From: Methanococcoides sp. AM1
Lineage (GTDB): Archaea; Halobacteriota; Methanosarcinia; Methanosarcinales; Methanosarcinaceae
Length of the DNA stretch: 64,000 bases
Assembly: GCF_900774055.1 (NCBI RefSeq)
Contig: NZ_CAAGSW010000005.1
Location: 124,001 to 188,000 of the forward strand
Direction of reading: 5' to 3'
This document shows, piece by piece, positions 37,153-45,009 of this stretch; the first letter of the stretch is position 1, and each line of letters begins with the position of its first letter. The notes beneath the pieces are model-generated. The model was not told the origin of the DNA and searched no databases. It saw only the letters and a list, made by a program, of their open reading frames with translations. The position numbers and the translations under genes were made by a program.

Positions 37153-37272
37153 TCAATGAGAGAACACATACTCCTGAGGATAATCAATTGCTGAGAATCT
37201 AACATCTTTGATGTGGAGTTTGTAACCATCAGTATCCATGTTGATTCCATGACCATTTAAGAAAAGCAACAT
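37153..37272 (-). pseudogene. Remnant resembling the N-terminus of Cas1
   Basis: The frame reads MLLFLNGHGINMDTDGYKLH followed by IKDVRF and DYPQEYVFSH, then a TGA. The order NGHGI, L-x-IKD-x-R, P-x-EYVF is what I know from the N-terminal beta domain of one group of archaeal Cas1 proteins, where the text would go on PK, I-D, S-I-V-I-YG. Here it breaks off, and a shifted frame gives LIDGCNISNK. There is no ribosome site in front of the ATG. No CRISPR repeats or other cas genes are nearby. The surrounding 36.9-37.3 kb contains nothing else I can identify. I read it as the debris of a lost CRISPR locus. Confidence 0.6.
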
Positions 37273-37337
37273 GCATATGATTATATAAAGGAGGATAGTA
37301 CTAGTGAATTCTTCAAAAACGAAAATGAGTGAACTAA

Positions 37338-37871
37338 ATGGTAAAAATAAAAGGACACGAGATCGATCCCATCATAATAAAGAGTGCTGGCAATCGAAGA
37401 GCTATGCAATTTAAGAATAATATTATTACTGTATTAAGAAAGATCGGTATTAACGAAAATGATGTTGATATTCCTCTCGAACGTGTCGCGATGAAAAAGG
37501 CTAAAGCTTCTGCAACCTGGTACCTATCGGACCATCGAATGCACTACAGCCATAATCTCCAAAGTAGATACGTAGAAAATCTTCATATGTTATTCAAGGT
37601 AATCGAGATCGAAGCAAATCGTGTCATTTCCGGGGACATCACATTATCCGATTTTATATTAGAGTTCAAAGAGGATTCCGATGTTTATGATAAGCGCAAA
37701 GAGGCGCGGGAATTTTTTGAATGTGACCATGATGAGAGCGATTTTGAGGTCATTAATAAAAAATATAAGTTGATGGCAAAAGAGTTGCACCCGGATATGC
37801 CAACCGGAGACACTGAGAAATTCAAGAAGCTAAATATTGCACATAAGATACTGAAGAGAGAATTGACATAA
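37338..37871 (+). CDS. J-domain protein with a conserved archaeal N-terminal region
   Basis: 177 residues. The C-terminal third is a J domain with helix II KKYKLMAKEL, the HPD motif (HPDMPTGDT, about 153-161) and helix III KFKKLNIAHKILKREL, so it should stimulate an Hsp70 ATPase. The N-terminal part (MVKIKGHEIDPIIIKSAGNR onward) is not a known chaperone domain. The J domain sits at the C-terminus rather than the N-terminus of DnaJ. A GGAGG at 37290 fits a different, overlapping short GTG frame (37303), so the start used by this gene is not certain. Confidence 0.8.
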   Translation: MVKIKGHEIDPIIIKSAGNRRAMQFKNNIITVLRKIGINENDVDIPLERVAMKKAKASATWYLSDHRMHYSHNLQSRYVENLHMLFKVIEIEANRVISGDITLSDFILEFKEDSDVYDKRKEAREFFECDHDESDFEVINKKYKLMAKELHPDMPTGDTEKFKKLNIAHKILKRELT

Positions 37872-38288
37872 TATCTCTTCATATCCCAAGGCATTGAAAC
37901 TTATTTCAATGCTTCATTTTCTAATTATGTGGTTACTTCTAATTTTGCTGTTTTGATGGGTACAAAATCGGTCAATAACTTTCTCACCCCAACATATCTG
38001 TCTTGGAATCTTCCAATAGATATATATTAAATTACACACCTTTTTTTAGCGGGGAAATACAATTTGGAGTATTGCAGATTTTCTGTATCAATACAGTACT
38101 GATGTTCATATTTATACTTAAATTAACAAATGAACATGATGCAGAGATCAGTGTCTGGCAGAGCGATCGTGGCCATCATATGCGTTATTACCAACATATT
38201 GCACCCTGCAAGCAAATTTAATAATTAGTTCCAATAAAATATTGAATGAGATTAAATTTTTCATAAATAACAATGGGAGTGAAAATAT
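37872..38288. other. Gap with no recognisable gene
   Basis: 417 bases. Open frames here (for example 38003-38221) lack a ribosome site and protein-like composition. GGGAGTGA at 38276-38283 is the ribosome site of the next gene, and AT-rich TATA-like stretches occur near 38240. I see no repeats or RNA genes. Confidence 0.5.
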
Positions 38289-38630
38289 ATGGACAAGATG
38301 AAGAAAGTAGGTCTATTAGGGGCAACAGCTTTGATCGGTGCAGGACTGGCAGCATTATCTGAAGACAGGATCAAGGAGTGCGTTAAGGAAAAGATCGAAC
38401 AGGGTGCAATGAGCAAAGAAGAAGGAAAGATCCTTGTTGAAGACCTTGTGAGTGAAACGAAGAAGCAGAGGCTTAATCTGGAGAAGAATATCATTGAAAA
38501 GCTCCACGGCACTATCCAGATGGCTGATAAGGAACTGGAAAATCTTTCAGATAAGATCGATGAGATGAAGATCCAGGAACTTGAATCTGAGCTTGAAAAA
38601 ATGAAATCTATGAGGAAGGCAAAAAATTAA
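38289..38630 (+). CDS. Phasin-like coiled-coil protein
   Basis: 113 residues. A hydrophobic N-terminus (KVGLLGATALIGAGLAALSE) is followed by a helical, charged region, with EQGAMSKEEGKILVEDLVSE and a heptad-like C-terminal coiled coil up to the end. The pattern resembles the small phasin-like or polyhydroxyalkanoate-regulator-like proteins found widely in bacteria and methanogens; the role here is unknown. GGGAGTGA before the ATG is a good ribosome site. Confidence 0.7.
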   Translation: MDKMKKVGLLGATALIGAGLAALSEDRIKECVKEKIEQGAMSKEEGKILVEDLVSETKKQRLNLEKNIIEKLHGTIQMADKELENLSDKIDEMKIQELESELEKMKSMRKAKN

Positions 38631-38760
38631 ATTATCAATCTACTGATAGTAGATCTATAGTAAAATCACTTACTTTTCCTTTTTTTATTGATCCTATTTA
38701 ATATCAATATTTTCTTACCATATTGTAAATTCCATTCATTCAGAAAAGTGGAGGATAATC

Positions 38761-39336
38761 ATGAAAGTTGTTGCATTCAATGGAAGTCCCAGAAAAGAAG
38801 GGAATACATCACGCCTTATCGGACATGTACTGGAAGAACTTGAGAAGGAAGGAATTGAGACTGAAATGATCCAGCTTGGTGGTAGTGCTATTCGTGGCTG
38901 TACCGCCTGCATGAAATGTTTTGATAAAAAGGACAAGCGTTGTGTCATTGAGAATGATATTATCAATGAATGTATTGAAAAGATGATCGAAGCCGATGGC
39001 ATCATCATTGCAACACCTACATATTTTGCAGACCTGAGTGCAGAAACAAAAGCCCTGGTCGAAAGAGCCGGATTTGTTGGTAAAGCAAATGGAGAGCTTT
39101 TCAAACGCAAGGTCGGAGCAGCTGTAGTGGCTGTAAGGAGAGCAGGGGGAATCCATGCTTTTGATTCCATCAACCATTTCTTCACGATCTCTGAAATGAT
39201 TATTCCGGGTTCAAGTTACTGGAACGTAGGAATAGGACTCACGCCGGGAGATGTTGAGTCAGACGGAGAAGGCATGCAGACCATGGAAACCCTTGGTAAG
39301 AACATGGCGTGGCTGATGGAAAAGATCAGGGATTGA
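38761..39336 (+). CDS. Iron-sulfur flavoprotein (Isf family)
   Basis: 191 residues of flavodoxin-like fold with the FMN loop [14 protein letters not shown] (about 6-19) and [10 protein letters not shown]. The compact Cys motif CTACMKC then a Cys eight positions on (C-x2-C-x2-C-x7-C, about 47-61) is the hallmark of methanogen Isf, which binds a [4Fe-4S] cluster near FMN and reduces oxygen or peroxide with ferredoxin electrons (family knowledge). GGAGGATAATC lies before the ATG. A single gene. Confidence 0.9.
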   Translation: MKVVAFNGSPRKEGNTSRLIGHVLEELEKEGIETEMIQLGGSAIRGCTACMKCFDKKDKRCVIENDIINECIEKMIEADGIIIATPTYFADLSAETKALVERAGFVGKANGELFKRKVGAAVVAVRRAGGIHAFDSINHFFTISEMIIPGSSYWNVGIGLTPGDVESDGEGMQTMETLGKNMAWLMEKIRD

Positions 39337-39598
39337 AGTCTGGAAAAGCAGGCATACAGATTGTTTAAGCAGGGGAAATGCCTCCCCATCATCTTTTTGA
39401 AAGCATTTGTTGAAATTTATACTAACAGTCACCATGTTTATATGTTAATAAAAATATAAATTTAAAGATTATTATCCCTATTTACAGGGAGGAAAACAGG
39501 GTACTTATATATGCTGTAATTTATCGTTTCAATTTGTAGTTCTACAGAAGATTTGTATCGTATTCTGTAGATATATCATAGAACAGGAGGAAAATATT

Positions 39599-41320
39599 AT
39601 GGATTGGGGAAAAGCTTTTGATATTACTGCGGGTGTTTGCACAGGCGGCCTGTACACTATTGGAAAATCTATATACGATTCTTCGGAGTCTGCCGGAGAT
39701 GCAGCCGAAAAGGCAGGACTGGCAATCGCTGTAATTGGTTCGACGATCGAAGCTGTGGGCGAACAGCTTGAATCAACACTTCAGGAAGCAGAAGAACTGC
39801 TGGTAATAACAAGAATGACCCCAAGGGATGAAGAGGATCTTTGGGATGAGGAAAAGGACAGGTTGAATGGACTTAGGCAGGAAGAGACACGCCTTTTGAA
39901 CAAACTTTCTGAAATGGGAGTCGAAGACGTAAACGATTTCAGCGTTGATTTCTGGGACATGATCAATGATATTCAGGATGTCCTGGAGAAATTCCAGATA
40001 ATGGCAAGGCTTGCAACTGTCAGGAAAGAGATCCATGACATATTCTATCAGGAGCCGGGCGTCCTTTCAAATACTATCTACAATGCCAAAGAATCACTTG
40101 AGCGGTTCAATACCATTGAGCAGCCAATGATCGAGGACATACTGGACTCCCTTGATGATAACCTGGAAATCAGTGAGGAAGTGCTTCAGGAGGTCAAGAA
40201 GCTTTTCATTACGAAAAAGAAGGTCCCGGTTTCAATAGCCGATCTCAGTCCCGGCATACAGGCTCACCTGGAAATGCTCCAGAAGGACAAGCTGTATTAT
40301 CAGGGCCTGATCACGAGGAAGGACACAGTCACTGCCCAGCTTGCAAATGTCATCGAAAAGTTCCCTGAGAAGAAGTTCGATATAAACATGGGGTCCATTG
40401 GTATCGCCGGAGCACACATCAATGCAGGGGATATTGTACATGAAGGGACCCATGTCGGAAATGTAGGAAATATCGGAGACATCGTGGCAGAAAGACCCCA
40501 CAAGGACGATATTGTCAGGGAAGAAGATCGAACCGATATCATAAGAGCAGATTTGGATATCAGGCATGAAAGAATAACTGACGAGGATCTCATCGAAAAG
40601 GAAGAACCACACCGAGCCGAGATCGAAAGAGCGGGGACCGCGATCAGGCATGAAAAGATAACTGATAATCATTTCATCAAGAGAGCAGAAAGCATCACCG
40701 GAACGGACATTGACAGGGAGATCTCAAGGGACATGGCCGTTGAAGACCGCGAAATGCGTTCAGCATCAGCCGCTTACACCCCCGAAACAGCAAAACCCAG
40801 CATGGAAGCTATTTCAAGCATGAAAAGGGCTGTTGTGAAGGGTCCTAAATACTCAATGCTCACAATGCAGCCACACGGTGCCAGGATATCTGCATCCTTA
40901 AGCACAAAATTCGATGGCTACCAGAGAAACTATGATTTACTAAAAGCCCAGAAGACCTTCTACTACAGGCAGTCCCTGAAGCTTGAAAGGAAGTACGAAC
41001 TCCTATCAAATAAGTGGGTGGAAGAGCCCGGAATAATCCCAAAGACACTGGATGAGCTTCACGGAGTGCTGGAGAACGTCAGGACAGAAGAACAACCACG
41101 CATAGACCAGCTCCTTGACAACCTGAACGCGAACCTGACCGAATCCCAGGAGACCCTTTCAAAAGCAAATAACACAATGGATTCCGTCCAGAACGCCCTG
41201 TCCTTCATGGACATGGATACCGGAAAGATCAAGCTGGGTGCCATGGTGATCGGCGGATTGGTCGTGCTCAACCTGCTGGTCGGACTGATAGTGCTGATCC
41301 GGATGGCACTCGGGTACTAA
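39599..41320 (+). CDS. Large coiled-coil protein with internal duplication and C-terminal membrane anchor
   Basis: 573 residues, family not recognised. Two related modules are visible. Around 151 the text is EPGVLSNTIYNAKESLERF then EQPMIEDILDSLDDNL, and around 475 it is EPGIIPKTLDELHGVLENV then EQPRIDQLLDNLNANL, each followed by a helix. Between them is a hydrophilic, repetitive region (about 255-400) rich in His, Asp, Glu, Arg and Ile, with near-repeats such as DIRHERITDEDLI and AIRHEKITDNHFI. The C-terminus is a membrane helix (about 546-570). The N-terminus is weakly hydrophobic (AGLAIAVIGSTI). A tail-anchored, rod-like protein is the likely form. GGAGG stands before the ATG. Confidence 0.75.
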   Translation: MDWGKAFDITAGVCTGGLYTIGKSIYDSSESAGDAAEKAGLAIAVIGSTIEAVGEQLESTLQEAEELLVITRMTPRDEEDLWDEEKDRLNGLRQEETRLLNKLSEMGVEDVNDFSVDFWDMINDIQDVLEKFQIMARLATVRKEIHDIFYQEPGVLSNTIYNAKESLERFNTIEQPMIEDILDSLDDNLEISEEVLQEVKKLFITKKKVPVSIADLSPGIQAHLEMLQKDKLYYQGLITRKDTVTAQLANVIEKFPEKKFDINMGSIGIAGAHINAGDIVHEGTHVGNVGNIGDIVAERPHKDDIVREEDRTDIIRADLDIRHERITDEDLIEKEEPHRAEIERAGTAIRHEKITDNHFIKRAESITGTDIDREISRDMAVEDREMRSASAAYTPETAKPSMEAISSMKRAVVKGPKYSMLTMQPHGARISASLSTKFDGYQRNYDLLKAQKTFYYRQSLKLERKYELLSNKWVEEPGIIPKTLDELHGVLENVRTEEQPRIDQLLDNLNANLTESQETLSKANNTMDSVQNALSFMDMDTGKIKLGAMVIGGLVVLNLLVGLIVLIRMALGY

Positions 41321-41388
41321 GGATTTTTGTGAATTAATGCTGGGTGGTTCTTTGGCCATCCGGTTTCTTTTTTAGTTGTGCTGGTTAG

Positions 41389-41667
41389 CAACAAGAGATT
41401 GAGATTCTTGAAAGAAAGCATGTTTGTGCTGATTCTGTGGTTTATATTGGGAAAGAAGCTAACAATATTGATGAACAGGAATTGGAAAGCAACCATGTTG
41501 AGATGTATCATGATATTGAAAAGCTGAGGGAATTTGTTCTGGAGCTTACTCCTGCTGAAGCTAGGAAGATTGGGATTAAGTACAGGAGTACATTGAGTAA
41601 ATTAAAAAAGAGGGGAAGGGAAAGGGAGTTTAACCTGAATACGAAGGAGATGAGGAAGATATTATAA
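41389..41667 (+). pseudogene. Remnant resembling the C-terminus of Cas1
   Basis: The frame is open from 41389 to a TAA at 41665 but has no good start (GTG at 41437 without a ribosome site). It ends in DIEKLREFVLELTPAEARKI, then GIKYRSTLSKLKKRG and FNLNTKEMRKIL. The order L-R-x3-L-x-L-T-x2-EARK-x-GI, STL-x2-LKK, F-x-LN is what I know from the C-terminal tail of archaeal Cas1 proteins, and the preceding GKEANNID fits the segment before it. Upstream of 41389 the frame hits a TAG and no longer resembles Cas1. It lies on the strand opposite to the N-terminal-like remnant at 37153. Confidence 0.5.
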
Positions 41668-41722
41668 CAAGTCTTTTGATACTCATTTTTTAGTGAAAAT
41701 ATGGGATTTTGTGAAATAAACT

Positions 41723-42808
41723 TTATATTTTTTCTCTAAGCATTTTATCGTGAAGAATGATATATGATAACAAATCGAGCAAAATTAAGTACTTTAACGA
41801 AATCTCTTCGCATTCAAATCCTTTAAAGTTTCCATGTGCTATGCCATGACGATTTATGGTAGTTGAAGGATTTTTTATTTTATAGGAGTTTTCCCAGAAT
41901 GAACCCGTGTTAAGATACTCAAATGCCGTATCAAAAACCTGTTTAGGAAACATCAAGATTTTTCTTGAGAAAATCAACTCTTTAAAGGTTTCAATCTTGT
42001 CTTTAAAAGTACCACCAGTTCTTTGATTACATTCACTTAAGTAATCTACAATTATTCCTTCAAATTGGGGAACAAGAACATAGATTGAGGCAATGTAATC
42101 CTTAGAAAAATGGGCATCCACAGCTTTTTTTATATAAAGTAGCCTTTCTGGAAAAAAATTAGTTTCTTCCCAAAAAGCAAATCGTCTTTCCCAATAAGAC
42201 GTTCCGTAAGCATCAGAAACAATTTCAAGAAGCTCGGGATTATCAATTACACATGAGTCTTTATGTAATTCTAATAAAACATGTGGATAATATCCCGGTG
42301 CAGGAGGCCAGTTATTTTTAGAGAGATTTTCTATTTTTTCAATTGGTTTTATATCCTTATATAATTTTATATTGTTAATAAAATCTAGTATGGGATAGGC
42401 ATTTTTCATTTCTTGAAAATCTTCTGTGATATCTGGAAAGTTTGGACGACAGTCAAATGTCAAAAAATAATCAAAGAATGAAGATTGACATAAAAAATAT
42501 GCTGCTGGCTTTCCATCATAAACAGGTGGAACAATATAACTTTGATCAGGATCAATATCATTTAAAGTTACAATTTCACCTGGAATGGTTTTTCTTTTAG
42601 CTGTTACATTAACTACGACGTTGACTTCTTCGTTAATTTCAACAATTGGAGATACTTTATCTTCAGATATCTTCTTTAGAATTATTCTAAATTGAAAAAC
42701 ATTAAAGGGTAATTCATTTTCTTCAATAGTACCTTCATCAATTCGTTTTTCAATTTCAGGCAAAATATACAAATTTAAAAGTTGTCCAATTGTACGAAAT
42801 TTAAGCAT
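41723..42808 (-). CDS. Unknown protein with a HEPN-like RHGIAH motif
   Basis: 361 residues from the ATG at 42808, where GGGAGGA 8 bases upstream decides the start. The N-terminal part (about 1-160) is not recognisable. The C-terminal half is helical, with VLVPQFEGIIVDYL (about 248-261) and INRHGIAHGNF (about 325-335) followed by a helix. The R-H-x3-H element matches the HEPN ribonuclease consensus and also resembles the C-terminus of DUF4209-type proteins. The gene is clearly more AT-rich than its neighbours and is isolated, which suggests transfer. A role in defence or RNA cleavage is inference only. Confidence 0.65.
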   Translation of the reverse strand: MLKFRTIGQLLNLYILPEIEKRIDEGTIEENELPFNVFQFRIILKKISEDKVSPIVEINEEVNVVVNVTAKRKTIPGEIVTLNDIDPDQSYIVPPVYDGKPAAYFLCQSSFFDYFLTFDCRPNFPDITEDFQEMKNAYPILDFINNIKLYKDIKPIEKIENLSKNNWPPAPGYYPHVLLELHKDSCVIDNPELLEIVSDAYGTSYWERRFAFWEETNFFPERLLYIKKAVDAHFSKDYIASIYVLVPQFEGIIVDYLSECNQRTGGTFKDKIETFKELIFSRKILMFPKQVFDTAFEYLNTGSFWENSYKIKNPSTTINRHGIAHGNFKGFECEEISLKYLILLDLLSYIILHDKMLREKI

Positions 42809-43020
42809 ATTGTTTCCTCCCACCAATCGCAAATAATTAATTTATACGTAAATAAATTTTTCTAAAGGTTTCTGGTATAAGATTGACATAAAAAATAGCG
42901 TACACTTTTTTAGAGTTACCTATATCCCCGACTTGCTGTGAGAAGGATAATATTTGAACCTCCCGACTCACTCCCATTAACCAATACACCCATAGAATAA
43001 AATCAAAACCTTTATGTATA

Positions 43021-43040
43021 TTATGCATTATAATGCATAA
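43021..43040. promoter_or_regulatory. Perfect 20-bp palindrome at the DUF134 gene start
   Basis: TTATGCATTA is followed directly by its exact reverse complement, two bases before the ATG of the DUF134 gene. A TATA-like TTTATGTATATT lies just upstream (about 43010-43021), so transcription should begin within the palindrome. A dimeric regulator bound here would block initiation. Since the gene encodes an HTH protein, self-regulation is the simplest idea. Confidence 0.75.
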
Positions 43041-43042
43041 CT

Positions 43043-43564
43043 ATGGGACGCCCTAGAAAAAGAAGAATGGTTAATTTCGACCACAATGTAAGGCATTTCA
43101 AACCATCAGGCACTTGCCTGAAAGATCTGGAAGAGGTCAACATAACTATTGATGAACTGGAAACCCTCAGGCTGAGCTATCTTGAAAAGATGAAACAGGA
43201 AAATGCAGCTCAGACGATGGAAATACACCAGTCTACCTTTCAAAGGACGCTCCAGAGAACACTGCAGAAGATCGCAGATGCTCTTGTAAATGGAAAATCA
43301 ATTCGAGTAGAAGGAGGAGACTATACAATGCCAGGAAAGGACGGAACAGGACCGATGGGTCAGGGACCAGCTGGAGGACAGAGCCAGGGTCAGGGTCAGG
43401 GTAGAGGACAGAGAGGATTCCGCGGAGGTAAAGGAGCAGGAACTGCCGGGCCCGGTGGAGAATGCAAGTGTACGAGCTGTGGTTATGAACAAGCTCACCA
43501 GCCAGGAGTTCCCTGTGCCCAGATGACCTGTCCGGAATGCGGGAAACCTATGGTCAGGAAATGA
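43043..43564 (+). CDS. DUF134 HTH protein fused to a Gly/Gln-rich linker and zinc ribbon
   Basis: 173 residues. The N-terminal DUF134 domain starts MGRPRKRRMVNFDHNVRHFK and holds the HTH ENAAQTMEIHQSTFQRTLQ (about 54-72). A second part begins MPGKDGTGPMGQGPAGG (about 95-111), typical of small Gly-rich proteins usually encoded beside DUF134 genes, here joined to it. A run of Gly-Gln-Arg repeats leads to a C-terminal ribbon with CKCTSC and CPECGKP. Such proteins occur with Mrp, NifX/NifB-like and radical SAM genes (family knowledge), and a radical SAM gene follows 67 bases later. It probably has a leaderless mRNA. Confidence 0.85.
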   Translation: MGRPRKRRMVNFDHNVRHFKPSGTCLKDLEEVNITIDELETLRLSYLEKMKQENAAQTMEIHQSTFQRTLQRTLQKIADALVNGKSIRVEGGDYTMPGKDGTGPMGQGPAGGQSQGQGQGRGQRGFRGGKGAGTAGPGGECKCTSCGYEQAHQPGVPCAQMTCPECGKPMVRK

Positions 43565-43631
43565 TCAGGCAGACAAGTAAACTGCAGAATCATATTAAAA
43601 AAACAGAATGCCATCAACAAATGTGATCAAA

Positions 43632-44612
43632 ATGAAGTCAAGGATCATCTACGGACCAATTCTTTCAAGAAGACTTGGAAGGTCACTTGGAATTGATATT
43701 ATCAAAAAGGGCGAGTTCAGGAAGAACTGCAATTTCGATTGTGTCTACTGTCAACTTGGGCATGTGGACTGGAAGATATCAAACCCAACGGAAGTTGCAG
43801 ATCCTGTAACAACTGAAGAAGTGATCGATGGCATCACCAACTACCACAAGAAAGTGGATGATCTTGATTACATAACATTTTCAGGAACATGTGAACCAAC
43901 ACTGAACCTGGAACTGGGTAACATGATCGGACAGATAAGAAAGATCAGCGATGTTCCCATTTGTGTGATCACCAACTCATCCCTCGTGAGCAGGGAGGAT
44001 GTCAGAGAAAACCTTTCAAAAGCAGATCTTGTGGTTGCTACACTGGTGTCAGGAAATGAAGATACATTTCAGGCCATCAACAGACCTGCACCCGGGATCG
44101 AACTTCAGGATATAATCAAAGGACTTCGGGAACTGCAGAAAATGAAAGGTCCGAAGGTCGCCATAGAGGTCATGCTGCTTGATTCGAACAACGGCTATCC
44201 TACTAATTCAAGCGATGAGGAGGTCACTAAGCTGGCTGAAGTCCTCAAGTACATCGATCCGGATGAGATCGAAGTGCTGACCACCAGCCGACCTCCGGCA
44301 GAGGATTTTACTGTACCTGTTCCTGAAACAAGGCTCAAGGAGATCGCAAAAAGGTTCGACGAGGAACTTGGAATGGAGAGGGTCAGACTTGTGCTTAAGG
44401 GACTGAAACGAAAGAGGTCGAACATAAAGCATGAGAACATTGTGGACGAGGTCTATGACCTCATACTTCGCAGGCCCTGCACATTTGAGCAGGTGGTGCA
44501 GTCACTGGATATCAATAAGGTGGAACTCACCCCGATAATTGAAGGGCTGGTCGGGGAACAGAAGATCACTGAGATCTTGTCTGAGAACAGGACTTATTAC
44601 CGTGCAGCATAA
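43632..44612 (+). CDS. Radical SAM protein with C-terminal winged helix
   Basis: 326 residues from the ATG at 43632 (an in-frame ATG at 43608 adds eight). The start YGPILSRRLGRSLGIDI is typical of this COG0731-like group. The radical SAM cluster motif is CNFDCVYCQ (about 34-42), followed by the SAM-binding FSGTCEPTL. The C-terminal 70 residues look like a winged helix (RRPCTFEQVVQSLDINKVEL). The substrate is unknown. Placement behind the DUF134 regulator suggests shared control. Confidence 0.85.
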   Translation: MKSRIIYGPILSRRLGRSLGIDIIKKGEFRKNCNFDCVYCQLGHVDWKISNPTEVADPVTTEEVIDGITNYHKKVDDLDYITFSGTCEPTLNLELGNMIGQIRKISDVPICVITNSSLVSREDVRENLSKADLVVATLVSGNEDTFQAINRPAPGIELQDIIKGLRELQKMKGPKVAIEVMLLDSNNGYPTNSSDEEVTKLAEVLKYIDPDEIEVLTTSRPPAEDFTVPVPETRLKEIAKRFDEELGMERVRLVLKGLKRKRSNIKHENIVDEVYDLILRRPCTFEQVVQSLDINKVELTPIIEGLVGEQKITEILSENRTYYRAA

Positions 44613-44640
44613 CTAAAAAAGATTTTTAAAGGGATGAACA

Positions 44641-44823
44641 TTACATCCCAAGCTGTTCTTTTTCAAAACCACGTATGCAATAGTATCCGTGCTTAATACC
44701 CAGTTTTTCGGTCATGGGACAAACACCACAGATACAACCATTTTCCTCGTTAATAAAGCCACATTTACCGATCGTATGGAAACAATATCCGCCCGATTCG
44801 TTTCTTCCTATTTTATCATTCAT
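44641..44823 (-). pseudogene. Truncated copy of the DUF2769 gene
   Basis: 60 codons, ending GCICGVCPMTEKLGIKHGYY then CIRGFE, nearly the same as the gene at 47679. Compared with that copy it lacks the first Cys-rich part (CVCANCPSWKEC). The leader, which still shows CGTATGAATGA, is joined directly to a later point of the gene, so the ribosome site and about 35 codons are deleted. The frame that remains starts at an ATG from the old leader. I regard it as a decaying duplicate. Confidence 0.6.
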
Positions 44824-44940
44824 ACGATCCCTGGACTATTCATAGGAATCTCCTCAGGTCCTGCTACACTAAAATGCTGTGGAAAACTGCAGCCCATCCG
44901 GTAAATATCTGCCAAATATCTGTAGAGATCCGCTACAAGA
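44824..44940 (-). repeat. Copy A of a duplicated leader region (DUF2769 gene)
   Basis: The stretch including TTCATAGGAAT, CCTCAG, CTGCTA-ACTAAAATG and GGAAAACTGCAGCCCATCC recurs at 47960-48075 with few changes. Together with the coding copies it marks a segmental duplication of about 300-400 bases on either side of the surface protein gene. Confidence 0.7.
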
Positions 44941-45009
44941 ATGGCGGAGTTCTGTTCTACCATCAAAAGACCAAACAACTTCATAAAAAAGAAAAGGGGA
45001 AGTGAAGTA

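Noticed and set aside
38003-38221. Frame of 72 codons between the J-domain and phasin-like genes
   Set aside because: No ribosome site, mixed composition, no conserved pattern.
41386-41388. TAG just before the Cas1-like C-terminal remnant as a pyrrolysine codon
   Set aside because: The codons upstream of it (FFFSCAG) do not resemble Cas1, so there is no single protein across the TAG.
42837-43028. Minus-strand frame of 63 codons upstream of the DUF134 gene
   Set aside because: It covers the AT-rich promoter and lacks start signals.
43021-43040. 20-bp palindrome as a transcription terminator
   Set aside because: It is AT-rich with no T run after it and sits at a promoter rather than after a gene.
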